Assembly: GCA_947650365.1 (NCBI GenBank)
Contig: OX393551.1
Span: 91,734,697 to 91,798,696, forward strand
Origin: Chamaelirium japonicum
Taxonomy: Eukaryota > Streptophyta > Magnoliopsida > Liliales > Melanthiaceae
DNA length: 64,000 bases
Reading direction: 5' to 3'
Of the stretch, positions 1 through 12,619 are shown piece after piece. The notes beneath the pieces were generated by a model that had not been told where the DNA came from, made no database searches, and was given only the letters and a program-made list of their open reading frames with translations. The position numbers were made by a program, and so were the translations under genes. Numbering within the stretch: the first letter of the stretch is position 1; every line of letters begins with the position of its first letter.

Positions 1-446
1 AATTAGAATGGATCGTACGAATGAATTAGAATGGATTCATTCGTGCGAATGAATTAGAATGGATCGTACGAATGAGTAAGAATGGATCGTACGAATGAAT
101 TAGAATGGATTGAATTAGAATGAATCGTAAGAATGAATTAGAATGGATCGTACGAATGAATTAGAATGGATCGTACGAATGAATTAGAATGGATTGAATT
201 AGAATGAATCGTACGAATGAATTAGAATGAATCATACCGTACGAATGAATTAGAATGGATCATACGAAGGAATTAGAATGGATCGTGCGAATAAATTAGA
301 ATGGATCGTACGAATGAATTAGAATAGATTGTGCGAATGAATTAGAATGGATCGTACGAATGAATTAGAATGGATCGTACGAATGAATTAGAATGGATCG
401 TGCGAATGAATTAGAATGGATCGTACGAATGAAATAGAATGGATTC
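1..446 (+). repeat. Forward monomer block
   Basis: F monomers with two 15-bp short units (near 109 and 190) and one 28-bp CATACCGTACG unit near 230. The block ends in the junction GGATTCGCACGAATGTATCC (441-460), the first of about 16 copies of this junction type in the window. Confidence 0.95.
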
Positions 447-800
447 GCACGAATGTATCCATTCTAATTCATTCGTACGATCCATTCTAATTCATTCGTA
501 CAATCCATTCTAATTCATTCGCACGATCCATTCGCATTCACTCAAACGATCCATTCTAATTCATTCGTACGATCCATTCTAATTCATTCGTACGATCCAT
601 TCTAATTCATTCGCACAATCTATTCTAATTCATTCGTACGATCCATTCTAATTTATTAATACGATCCATTCTAATTCATTCGTACCATCCATTCTAATTC
701 ATTTGCACGTCCATTCTAATTCATTCGTACGATCAATTCTAATTCATTCGCACGATCCAATCTAATTCATTCGTACGATCCATTCTAATTCATTCATACA
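446..800 (-). repeat. Reverse monomer block
   Basis: R monomers including the CATTCGCATTCACTCAAACG variant near 528. The block ends at the palindromic junction TACATGTA (about 797-804), which is repeated at 34178-34186. Confidence 0.95.
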
Positions 801-1774
801 TGTACGAATGAATTAGAATGGATACATTCGTGCGAATGAATTAGAATGGATCGTATGAATGAATTAGATTGGATCGTATGCATGAATTAGAATGGATCGT
901 GCGAATGAATGAGAATGGATCGTACGAATGAATTAGAATGGATCGAACGAATGAATTAGAATGGATACATTCGTGTAAAAGAATTAGAATGGATTGTATG
1001 AATGAATTAGAATGGATCGTACGAATGAATTAGAATAGATCGTACGAATGAATTAGAATGGTTCGAATTAGAATGGATCGTGCGAATGAATTAGAATATG
1101 GATCGTACGAATGAATTAAAATGGATCGTGCGAATGAATTAGAATGGATCGTACAAATGAATTAGAATAGATTGTGCGAATGAATGAGAATGGATCGTAC
1201 GAATGAATTAGAATGGATCGTACGAATGAATTAGAATGGATCGTACGAATGAATTGGAATGGATACATTCGTGCGAATGAATTAGAATGGATCGTATGAA
1301 TGAATTAGATTGGATCGTATTAATGAATTAGAATGGATCGTGCGAATGAATTAGAATGGATCGTACGAATGAATTAGAATGGATAGATTCGTGCGAATGA
1401 ATTTGAATGGATCATACGAAGGAATTAGAATGGATAGTATGAATGAATTAGAATGGATCGTACGAATGAATTAGAATGGATCGTACGAAGGAATTAGAAT
1501 GGATCATACGAAGGAATTAGAATGGATAGTACGAATGAATTAGAATGGATACCTTCGTGCAAATGAATTAGAATGGATCGTACGATTGAGTAAGAATGGA
1601 TCATACGAATGAAATAGAATGGATCGTATGAATGAATTAGAATGGATCGTGCGAATGAATTAGAATGGATCGTACGAATGAATTAAAATAGATACATTCG
1701 TGCAAAAGAATTAGAATGGATTGTATGAATGAATTAGAATGGATCGTGCGAATAAATTAGAATGGATTAGAATG
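801..1774 (+). repeat. Forward monomer block
   Basis: About 40 F monomers with several 28-bp ATACATTCGTGCG units. The block closes with GGATTAGAATGAATCC, where monomer direction reverses. Confidence 0.95.
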
Positions 1775-3688
1775 AATCCATTCTTACTCATTCGTACGAT
1801 CCATTCTTACACATTCGTACTATCCATTCTAATTCATTCGTACTATCCATTCTAATTCCTTCGTACGATCTATTCTAATTCCTTCGTACGATCCATTCTA
1901 ATTCATTCGTACGATCCATTCTAATTCCTTCGTACGATCCATTCTAATTCCTTCGTATGATCCATTCGAATTCATTCGTACGGTATGATTCATTCTAATT
2001 CATTCGTACGATTCATTCTAATTCCATCCATTCTAATTCATTCGTACGATCCATTCTAATTCATTCGTACGATTCATTCTAATTCAATCCATTCTAATTC
2101 TTTCGTACGATCCATTCTTACTCATTCGTGCGATCTATTCTAATTCATTCGCACGAATGAATCCATTCTAATTCATTCGTATGATCCATTCTAATTCATT
2201 CGCATGAATGCATCCATTCTAATTCATTCGTACGATCCATTCTATCTCATTCGTACAATCCAGTCTATTTCATTCGTACGATCCATTCTAATTCATTACT
2301 ACGATCCATTCTAATTCATTCATACGATCCATTCTAATTCATTCGTACGATCCATTCTAATTCATTCGCACGATCCATTCTAATTCATTCGTACGATCCA
2401 TTCTAATTCGTTCGTACGATCTATTCTATTTCATTCGTACAATCCATTATTACTCAATCGTATGATCCATTCTAATCCATTTGCACAATCTATTCTAATT
2501 CATTCGTACGATCGATTCTAATTCATTCATACGATCCATTCTAATTTATTCGCACGATCCATTCTAATTCATTCATACGATCCATTCTAATTCATTCATA
2601 TGATCCATTCTAATTCCTTCGTACGATCCATTCTATTTCATTCGTATGATCCATTCTAATTCATTCATACGATCCATTCGTATCCATTCTAATTCATTCG
2701 TACGATCGATTCTAATTCATTCGTACGATCCATTCTAATTCTTTCATACGATCCATTCTAATTCATTCGCACGATCCATTCTAATTCATTCGCACGATCC
2801 ATTCTAATTCATTCGTACGATCCATTCTAATTCATTCATACGATCCATTCTAATTTATTCGTATGATCCATTCTAATTCATTCATATGATCCACTCTAAT
2901 TCCTTCGTACGATCCATTCTAATTCATTCGTACGATCCATTATAATTCATTCATACGATCCATTCTAATTTATTCACACGATCTATTCTAATTCATTCAT
3001 ACGATCCATTCTAATTCATTCGCACGATCCATTCAAATTCATTCACACAATCCATTCTATTTCATTCGTACGATCCATTCTAATTCATTCGCACGATCCA
3101 TTCTAATTCATTCATACGATCCATTATAATTCATTCATACGATCCATTCTAATTCATTCGCACGATCCATTCTAATTCATTTGTACGATCCATTCTATTT
3201 CATTCATACGATCCATTCTAATTCATTCATACGATCTATTCTAATTCTTTCGCATGAATGTATCTATTCTAATTCATTCGTACGATCCATTCTAATTCAT
3301 TCGCACGATCCATTCTAATTCATTCATACAATCCATTCTAATTCTTTTGCACGAATGTATCCATTCTAATTCATTCGTTCGATCCATTCTAATTCATTCG
3401 TACGATCCATTCTAATTCATTCGCACGATCCATTCTAATTCATGCATACGATCTAATCTTATTTATTCATACGATCCATTCTAATTCATTCGTACGATCC
3501 ATTCTAATTCATTTGTACGAATCTATCCACTCTAATTCATTCATACGATCCATTCTAATTCATTCGCACGAATGTATCCATTCCAATTCATTCATACGAT
3601 CCATTCTAATTTATTCGCACAATCTATTCTAATTCATTCGTACGATCAATTCTAATTCATTAGCATGATCCATTCTAATTCATTTGTA
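1775..3688 (-). repeat. Reverse monomer block
   Basis: A 1.9-kb R block. It carries the reverse-oriented 28-bp unit CGTACGGTATGATTCATTC at about 1978. From there to about 2910 it is the partner of 12983-13930. The block ends at CATTTGTATTAGAATGG. Confidence 0.95.
1981..2910 (-). repeat. Dispersed 0.9-kb segment, copy A
   Basis: Shares an ordered series of rare variants with 12983-13930: CGGTATGATTC, TATCTCATTCGTACAATCCAG, CATTACTACG, CTAATCCATT and CATTCGTATCC. The offset is 11,002 bp at 1981, 11,025 bp at 2256, and 11,002 bp again from 2440 to 2680. Single monomers have therefore been gained and lost between the copies. Confidence 0.85.
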
Positions 3689-4317
3689 TTAGAATGGATC
3701 GTACGAATGAATTAGAATGGGTCGTACGAATGAATTAGAATGGATCTTACGAATGAGTAAGAATGGATCGTACGAATGAGTAAGAATGGATCGTACAAAT
3801 GAATTAGAATGGATCGTACGAATGAATTAGAATGGATACATTCGTGCGAATGAATTAGAATGGATCATATGAATGAATTAGAATGGATCGTTTGAGTGAA
3901 TGCGAATGGATCGTGCGAATGAATTAGAATGGATCGTATGAATGAATTAGATTGGATCGTATGAATGAATTAGAATGGATTGTATGAATTAGAATGGATA
4001 CCTTCGTGCAAATGAAATAGAATGGATCGTACGAATGAATTAGAGTAGATTGTGCGAATGGATTAGAATGGATCATACGATTGAGTAAGAATGGATTGTA
4101 CGAATGAAATAGAATAGATCGTACGAATGAATTAGAATGGATCGTGCGAATAAATTAGAATGGATCGTACGAATGAATTAGAATGGATCGTACGAATGAA
4201 TTAGATTGGATCGTATGAATGAATTAGAATGGATTGTACGAATGAATTAGAATGGATCGTACGAATGAATTAGAATGGATACATTCGCACGAATTATAAT
4301 GGATACATTCGTGCGAA
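3689..4317 (+). repeat. Forward monomer block
   Basis: F monomers including GAGTAAG variants and the TTTGAGTGAATGCG variant near 3890. It runs into junction GGATACATTCGTGCGAATCC (4301-4320). Confidence 0.94.
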
Positions 4318-4346
4318 TCCATTCTATTTCATTCGTACGATCCATT
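4318..4346 (-). repeat. One-monomer reverse island
   Basis: A single R monomer (CATTCTATTTCATTCGTACG) between two F blocks, ending CCATTGGATAG. It is one of the smallest direction islands in the window. Confidence 0.85.
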
Positions 4347-4930
4347 GGATAGTACAAATGAATTAGAATGGATACCTTCGTGCAAATGAATTAGAATGGA
4401 TCGTACGAATGAGTAAGAATGGATCGTACGAATGAAATAGAATGGATCGTATGAATGAATTAGAATGGATCGTGCGAATGAATTAGAATGGATCGTACAA
4501 ATGAATTAGAATAGATTGTGCGAATGAATTAGAATGGATCGTACGAATGAATTAGAATGGATCGTACGAATGAATTAGAATGGATCGTATGAATGAATTA
4601 GAATGGATCGTGCGAATGAATTAGAATGGATCGTACGAATGAAATAGAATGGATCGTACGAATGAATTAGAAAGGATCGTACGAATGAATTAGAATGGAT
4701 TGAATTAGAATGGATCGTACGATAAGAATGGATCGTACGAATGAAATAGAATAGATCGTACGGATAAATGAATTTGGATCGTACGAATGAATTAGAAAGG
4801 ATATATTCGTGCGAATGAATTAGAATAGATCGTATGAATGAATTTGATTGGATCGTATTAATGAATTAGAATGGATCGTGCGAATGAATTAGAATGGATC
4901 GTACGAATGAATTAGAATGGATCTGGATCG
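4347..4930 (+). repeat. Forward monomer block
   Basis: F monomers containing the irregular stretch ACGGATAAATGAATTTGG near 4760, which recurs near 50253. The block ends in the junction ATCTGGATCGTGTATCC (from 4921), repeated from 9403. Confidence 0.94.
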
Positions 4931-5792
4931 TGTATCCATTCTAATTCATTCGTACGACCCATTCTAATTCATTCATACGATCCATTCTAATTCATTCGCA
5001 TTCTAATTCATTCGCACGATCCATTCTAATTCATTCATACAATCCATTCTAATTCTTTTGCACGAATGTATCCTTTCTAATTCATTCGTACGATCCAAAT
5101 TCATTTATCCGTACGATCTATTCTATTTCATTCGTACGATCCATTCTTATCGTACTATCTATTCTAATTCAATCCATTCTAATTCATTCGTACGATCCAT
5201 TCTAATTCATTCGTACGATCCATTCTTTTTCATTCGTACAATCCATTCTAATTCTTTTGCACGATTGTATCCATTCTAATTCATTCTAATTCAATCCATT
5301 CTTACTCATTCGTACGATCCATTCTAATTCATTCGTACGATCCAATCTAATTCATTCGTACGATCCATTCTAATTCATTCACACAATCTATTCTAATTCA
5401 TTCGTACGATCCATTCTAATTCATTCGCACGATCCATTCGCATTCACTCAAACGATCCATTCTAATTCATTCATATGATCCATTCTAATTCATTCGCACG
5501 AATGTATCCATTCTAATTCATTTGTACGATCCATTCTAATTCATTCGAACAATCCATTCTAATTCATTCGCACGATCCATTCTAATTCATTCATACGATC
5601 CATTCTATTTCATTCGTACGATCCATTCTTACTCATTCGTACGATCCATTCTAATTCATTCGTACGACCCATTCTAATTCATTCGTATGATCCATTATAA
5701 TTCATTCGTAAGATCCATTCTAATACATTCGTACGATCCATTCTAATTCATTCGTACGATCCATTTTAATACATTCGTACGATCCATTCTAA
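4931..5792 (-). repeat. Reverse monomer block
   Basis: An R block with the CATTCACTCAAACG variant near 5449. An open frame of 73 codons at 5058-5279 reads monomers in three phases and is not a gene. Confidence 0.94.
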
Positions 5793-6759
5793 TGCGAATG
5801 AATTAGAATGGATCGTACGAATGAATTAGAATGGAATGTATTAATGAATTAGAATGGATCGTGCGAATGAATTGGAATGGATCGTACGAATGAATTAGAA
5901 TGCATAGATTCGTGCGAATGAATTTGAATGGATCATACGAATGAATTAGAATGGATCGTTCGAATGAATTAGAATGGATCGTACGAATGAATTAGAATAG
6001 ATTGTGCGAATGAATTAGAATGGATCGTACGAATGAATTAGAATGGATCGTACGAATGAATTAGACTAGATTGTGCGAATGGATTAGAATGGATCATACG
6101 ATTGAGTAAGAATGGATTGTACGAATGAAATAGAATAGATCGTACGAATGAATTAGAATGGATCGTACGAATGAATTAGAATGGATCGTACGAATGAATT
6201 ATAATGGATTGAATTAGAATGAATCGTACGAATGAATTAGAATGAATCATACCGTACGAATGAATTAGAATGGATCATACGAAGGAATTAGAATGGATCG
6301 TACGAATGAATTAGAATGGATCGTACGAATGAATTAGATTGGATCGTACGATGGAATTAGAATGGATCGTACGAAGGAATTAGAATTGATAGTACGAATG
6401 AATTAGAATGGATACCTTCGTGCAAATGAATTAGAATGGATCGTACGAATGAGTAAGAATGGATCGTGCGAATGAATTAGAATGGACCATATGAATGAAT
6501 TAGAATGGATCGTATGAATGAATTAGAATGGATCGTGTGAATAAATTAGAATGGATCGTATGAATGAATTAGAATAGATTGTGCGAATGAATTAGAATGG
6601 ATCGTACGAATGAATTAGAATGGATCGTACGAATGAATTAGAATGGATTGAATTAGAATGAATCGTACGAATGAATTAGAATGGATCGTACGAATGAATT
6701 TGAATGGATCGTGCGAATGAATTAGAATGGTTTGTACGAATGAATTAGAATGGATACAC
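5793..6759 (+). repeat. Forward monomer block
   Basis: An F block with the 28-bp CATACCGTACG unit near 6248 followed by GAAGG monomers and the ATACCTTCGTGC variant near 6412. This ordered variant string recurs near 44830, 49063, 57321 and 63430. Confidence 0.94.
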
Positions 6760-7290
6760 GATCCAGATCCATTCTAATTCATTCGCACAATCTATTCTAA
6801 TTCATTCATAGGATCCATTCTAATTCATTACTACGATCCATTCTAATTCATTCATACAATCCATTCTAAGTCATTCGTACGATCCATTCTAATTCATTCG
6901 CACGATCCATTCTAATTCATTCATATGATCCATTCTAATTCATTCGTATGAATCCATTCTAATTCATTCATACGATCCATTCTAATTCTACGATCCATTC
7001 TTACTTATTTGTATTATCCATTTTAATTCATTCACACGAATGTATCAACTCTAATTCATTCGTATGATCCATTCTAATTCATTCGCACGAATGTATCCAT
7101 TCTAATCCATTCGTACGATCCATTCTAATTCATTCGTACGATCCATTCTAATTCATTCGTACAATCTATTCTAATTCATTCTTATGATCCATTCTAATTC
7201 AATCCATTCTAATTCATTCGTACGATCTATTCTATTTCATTCGTACAATCCATTCTTACTCAACCGTATGATCCATTCTAATTCATTCGC
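6760..7290 (-). repeat. Reverse monomer block
   Basis: R monomers starting at GATACACGATCCAGATCC. They include TTACTTATTTGTATTATCC near 7001 and GTATCAACTC near 7043. Both variants recur together near 18510-18560. Confidence 0.93.
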
Positions 7291-8594
7291 ACGAATAGTA
7301 CGAATGAATTAGAATGGATACCTTCGTGCAAATGAATTAGAATTAATCGTACGAATGAGGAAGAATGGATCGTACGAATGAATGGATCATATGAATGAAT
7401 TAGAATGGATCGTTTGAGTGAATGCGAATGGATCGTGCGAATAAATTAGAATGGATTGTACGAATGAATTAGAATGGATCGTATGAATGAATTAGAATGG
7501 ATCGTACGAATGAATTAGAATGGATCGTACGAATGAATTAGATTGGATTGAATTAGAATGAATCGTACGAATGAATTAGAGTTGATACATTCGTGTGAAT
7601 GAATTAAAATGGATAATACGAATGAGTAAGAATGGATCGTAGAATTAGAATGGATCGTATGAATGAATTAGAATGGATCGTACGAATGAATTAGAATGGA
7701 TACATTCGTGCGAATAACTTAGAATGGATCGTATGAATGAATTAGAATGGATCGTACGAAGGAATTAGAATGGATAGTACGAATGAATTAGAATGGATTA
7801 TACGAATGAAATAGAATAGATCGTACGAATGAATTAGAATGGATCATGCTAATGAATTAGAATTGATCGTACGAATGAATTAGAATAGATTGTGCGAATG
7901 AATTAGAATGGATCGTACGAATGAATTGGAATGGATACATTCATGCGAATGAATTAGAATGGATCGTATGAATGAATTAGAGTGGATACATTCGTACAAA
8001 TGGATTAGAATGGATCGTACGAATGAATTAGAATGGATACATTCGTGCGAATGAATTAGAATGGATCGTATGAATGAATTAGATTGGACCGTATGAATGA
8101 ATTAGAATGGATTGTATGAATTAGAATGGATACCTTCGTGCGAATGAATTAGAATAGATCATACGAATGAATTAGAATGGATACATTCGTGCAAAAGAAT
8201 TAGAATGGATTGTATGAATGAATTAGAATGGATCGTTTGAGTGAATGCGAATGGATCGTACGAAGGAATTAGAATAGATCGTACGAATGAATTAGAATGG
8301 ATCGTTTGAGTGAATGCGAATGGATCGTGTGAATGAATTAGAATGGAATGAATTAGAATGGATTGAATTAGAATGAATCGTACGAATGAATTAGAATGGA
8401 TCGTACAAATGAATTAGAATGGATCGTACGAATGAATTAAACTAGATTGTGCGAATGGATTAGAATGGATCATACGATTGAGTAAGAATGGATTGTACGA
8501 ATGAAATAGAATAGATCGTACGAATGAATCAGAATGGATCGTATGAATGAATTAGAATCGATCGTACGAATGAGTAAGGGTGGATCGTACGAAT
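7291..8594 (+). repeat. Forward monomer block
   Basis: A 1.3-kb F block with three TTTGAGTGAATGCG variants (near 7411, 8225 and 8305) and GAGTGGATACATTCG near 7982. It ends CGTACGAATGTATCC. Confidence 0.94.
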
Positions 8595-9058
8595 GTATCC
8601 ATTCTAATTCATTCATACGATCCATTCTAATTCATTACTACAATCCATTATAATTCATTCATACGATCCATTCTAATTCATTCGTACGATCCATTCTTAT
8701 TCATTCGTACGATCCATTCTAATTCATTCGCACAATCTATTCTAATTCATTCTAATTCATTCGTACGATCCATTCTAATTCCTTCGTATGATCCATTCTA
8801 ATTCCTTCGTACGATCCATTCTAATTCATTCGTACGATCTATTCTATTTCATTCGTACGATCCATTCTATTTCCTTCGTATGATCCATTCTAATTCATTC
8901 GTACGGTATGATTCATTCTAATTCATTCGTACGATTCATTCTAATTCAATCCATTCTAATTCATTCGCACGATCCATTCTAATTCATTCATACGATCCAT
9001 TCTAATTCCTTCGTACGATCCATTCTAATTCATTCGCACGATCCATTCTAATTCATTC
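8595..9058 (-). repeat. Reverse monomer block
   Basis: Includes CGTACGGTATGATTCATTC near 8903 with the same neighbours as 1981 and 12983. It is a shorter third member of that family. Confidence 0.93.
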
Positions 9059-9412
9059 GAATGAATTAGAATGGATTGTACGAATAAAATAGAATGGATC
9101 GTATGAATGAATTAGAATGGATACGTGCGAATGAATTAGAATTGATCGTACGAATGAATTAGAATAGATTGTGCGAATGAATTAGAATGGATCGTAAGAA
9201 TGAATTGGAATGGATACATTCGTGCGAATGAATTAGAATGGATCGTACGAATGAAATAGAATGGATCGTGTGAATGAATTAGAATGGATCGTACGAATGA
9301 ATTAGAATGGATCGTACGAATGACTTAGAATGGATCGTTCGAATGAATTAGAATAGATTGTGCGAATGAATTAGAATGGATCGTACGAATGAATTAGAAT
9401 GGATCTGGATCG
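9059..9412 (+). repeat. Forward monomer block
   Basis: An F block opened by CATTCGAATGAATTAG and closed by the ATCTGGATCGTGTATCC junction (from 9403). The same junction lies 4,482 bp upstream. Confidence 0.93.
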
Positions 9413-9728
9413 TGTATCCATTCTAATTCATGCATACGATCCATTCTAATTCATTCGTACGATCCATTCTAATTCATTCGTACGATCCATTCTAATTCAT
9501 TCGCACAATCTATTCTAATTCATTCGTACGATCCATTCTAATTCATTCGCATGATCCATTCTAATTCATTCATACGATCCATTCTATTTCATTCGTACGA
9601 TCCATTCTTACTCATTCGTACGATCCATTCTAATTCATTTGCACGAAGGTATCCATTCTAATTTATTCGTACTATCCATTCTAATTCCTTCGTACGATCC
9701 ATTCTAATTCCTTCGTACGATCCATTCG
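9413..9728 (-). repeat. Reverse monomer block
   Basis: R monomers with the TTTGCACGAAGGTATCC variant near 9640. This variant recurs near 27408, 35530, 37585, 56098 and 60945. The block ends CATTCGGATACATTCG. Confidence 0.93.
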
Positions 9729-10216
9729 GATACATTCGTGCGAATGGATTAGAATGGATCATACGATTGAGTAAGAATGGATTGTACGAATGAATTAAAA
9801 TGGATACCTTCATGCGAATGAATTAGAATGGATTGTACGAATGAATTAGAATGGATCGTACGAATGAATTAGAATGGATCGTGCGAATGAATTAGAATGG
9901 ATCGTGCGAATGAATTAGAATGGATCGTACGAAAGAATTAGAAAGGATCGTACGAATGAATTAGAATGGATCGTACGAATAAATTAGAATGGATACGAAT
10001 GGATCGTATGAATGAATTAGAATGGATCATACGAATGAAATAGAATGGATCGTACGAAGGAATTAGAATGGATCATATGAATGAATTAGAATGGATCGTA
10101 TGAATGAATTAGAATGGATCGTATGGATGAATTAGAATAGATTGTGCGAATGAATTAGAATGGATCGTACGAATGAATTAGAATGGATACATTCGTGCGA
10201 ATGAATTAGAATGGAT
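9729..10216 (+). repeat. Forward monomer block
   Basis: F monomers including a short GGATACGAATGGATCG unit near 9990. The block ends abruptly in GGATCTAATTCATTC, a junction with no palindromic transition. Confidence 0.92.
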
Positions 10217-10806
10217 CTAATTCATTCATACGATCCATTCTAATTCATTCATATGATCCATTCTAATTCATTCGCACGATCCATTCTTACTCATTCGTAT
10301 GATCCATTCTAATTCATTCGCACGATCCATTCTAATTCATTAATACGATCCATTCTAATTCATTCGCACGATCCATTCTAATTTATTCACAGTCATACGA
10401 TCCATTCTAATTCATTCGTACGATCCATTCTAATTCATTCGTACGATCCATTCTAATTCATTCATACGATCCATTCTAATTCATTCGTACGATCCATTCT
10501 AATTCATTCGTACGATTCATTCTTACTCATTTGTACGATCGATTCTAATTCATTCATACGATCCATTCTAATTCATTCGTACGATCTAGTCTATTTCATT
10601 CGTACAATCCATTCTTACTCAATCGTATGATCCATTCTAATTCATTCGCATAATCCATTCTAATTCATTCGTACGATCCATTCTAATTTATTCGCACGAT
10701 CCATTCTAATTCATTCATACGATCCATTCTAATTCATTCATATGATCCATTCTAATTCATTCGCACGATCCATTCTTACTCATTCGTACGATCCATTCTA
10801 ATTCAT
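10217..10806 (-). repeat. Reverse monomer block
   Basis: R monomers with ATTCACAGTCATACG near 10384, a CACTCATACG-type length variant. The block ends CATTTAGAATGG. Confidence 0.93.
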
Positions 10807-11305
10807 TTAGAATGGATACATTCGTGCGAATGAATTAGAATGGATCGTATGAATGAATTAGAATCGATCGTACGAATGAATTAGAATGGATTCATTCGTG
10901 CGAATGAATTAGAATGGATCGTACGAATGAATTAGAATGGATCGTACGAATGAATTAGAATGGATCGTGCAAATGAATTAGAATGGATCGTATTAATGAA
11001 TTTGAATGGATCGTACGAATGAATTAGAATGGAACGTATGAATGAATTAGAATGGATCGTAGAATGGATCGTATGAATGAATTAGATTGGATCGTACGAA
11101 TGAGTAAGAATGGATCATACGAATGAATTAGAATGGATCGTACGAATGAATTAGAATGGATACATTTCGTACGATCCATTCTAATTCATTCGTACGATCT
11201 ATTCTAATTCATTCATGCAATCCATTCTAATTCATTCGTACGAAGGAATTAGAAAGGATCGTATGAATGAATTAGAATGGATCGTACGAATGAAATAGAA
11301 TGGAT
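10807..11305 (+). repeat. Forward block with reverse island; composite module copy 1
   Basis: F monomers to about 11166, an R island 11167-11240, then F again to 11305. The ordered marks GGATTCATTCG, TATTAATGAATTTG, GGAACGTATG, the 12-bp GGATCGTAGAAT, ATACATTTCGTACG and GAAGGAATTAGAAAGG (11242) also occur from about 38080, 40470 and 44972. This is a composite module rather than random monomers. Confidence 0.9.
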
Positions 11306-12263
11306 CCATTCTTACACATTCGTACGATTCATTCTAATTCAATCCATTCTAATTCATTCGCATGATCCATTCTAATTCATTCGTATGATCGATTCTAATT
11401 CATTCATACGATCCATTCTAATTCATTCGCACGAATGTATCCATTCTAATTCATTCGTACGATCCATTCTAATTCATTCGCACAATCTATTCTAATTCAT
11501 TCATACGATCCATTCTAATTTATTCGCACGATCCATTCTAATTCATTCATACGATCCATTCTAATTCATTCATATGATCCATTCTAATTCATTCGCATGA
11601 TCCATTCTTACTCATTCGTATGATCTATTCTAATTCATTCGCACGAATGAATCCATTCTAATTCATTCGTACGATCCATTCTAATTCATTCGTACGATCC
11701 ATTCTAATTCCTTCGTATGATCCATTCTAATTCATTCGCACGAATGTATCCATTCTAATTCATTCGTACGATCCATTCTAATTCATTCGTACGATCCATT
11801 CTATTTCATTCATACGATCCATTCTAATTCATTCGTACGATCCATTCTAATTCCTTTGTATGATCCATTGTAATTCATTCGTACGATCCATTCTAATTCA
11901 TTCGCACTATCCATTCTAATTCATTCATACGATCCATTCTAATTCCTTCGTACGATCCATTCTAATTCATTCGTACGATCCATTCTAATTCATTCGCATG
12001 ATCCATTCTAATTCATTCGTACGATCCATTCTATTTCATTCATACGATCCATTCTAATTCATTCATACGATCCATTCTAATTCATTCGCACGATCCATTC
12101 TAATTCATTCGCATGATCCATTCTAATTCATTCGTACGATCGATTCTAATTCATTCATACGATCCATTCGAATTCATTCGTACAATCCATTCTATTTCAT
12201 TCGTATGATCCATTCTTACTCATTCGTACGATCCATTCGTATCCATTCTAATTCATTCGTACG
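11306..12263 (-). repeat. Reverse monomer block
   Basis: Begins at GGATCCATTC, then ACGATTCATTC and GATCGATTC, continuing the composite module of 10807-11305. It ends CGTACGATCGTATG, a dyad centred on GATC. Confidence 0.93.
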
Positions 12264-12619
12264 ATCGTATGAATGAATAAGAATGGATCGATTCTAATTC
12301 GTGCGAATGAATTAGAATGGATCGTACGAATCATATGAATGAATTAGAATGGATCGTTTGAGTGAATGCGAATGGATCGTGCGAATGAATTAGAATGGAT
12401 TGAACGAATGAATTAGAATGGATCGTACGAATGAATTAGAATGGATACATTCATGCGAATCTATTCTAATTCATTACTCATTCGTACGATCATATGAATC
12501 AATTAGAATGGATCGTTTGAGTGAATGCGAATGGATCGTGCGAATGAATTAGAATGGATTGTACAAATGAATTAGAATGGATTGTACGAATGAATTAGAA
12601 TGGATACATTCGTGCGAAT
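12264..12619 (+). repeat. Forward block broken by two small reverse islands
   Basis: F monomers with a half-monomer R island at about 12289-12300 (GATTCTAATTC) and an R island at about 12459-12490. The two F stretches share TTTGAGTGAATGCG near 12357 and 12517, so the interval looks like a small internal duplication. Confidence 0.88.

Noticed and set aside
5058..5279. 73-codon open frame on +
   Set aside because: Pure satellite translated with a 23-residue period; no start context, domain or composition of a gene.
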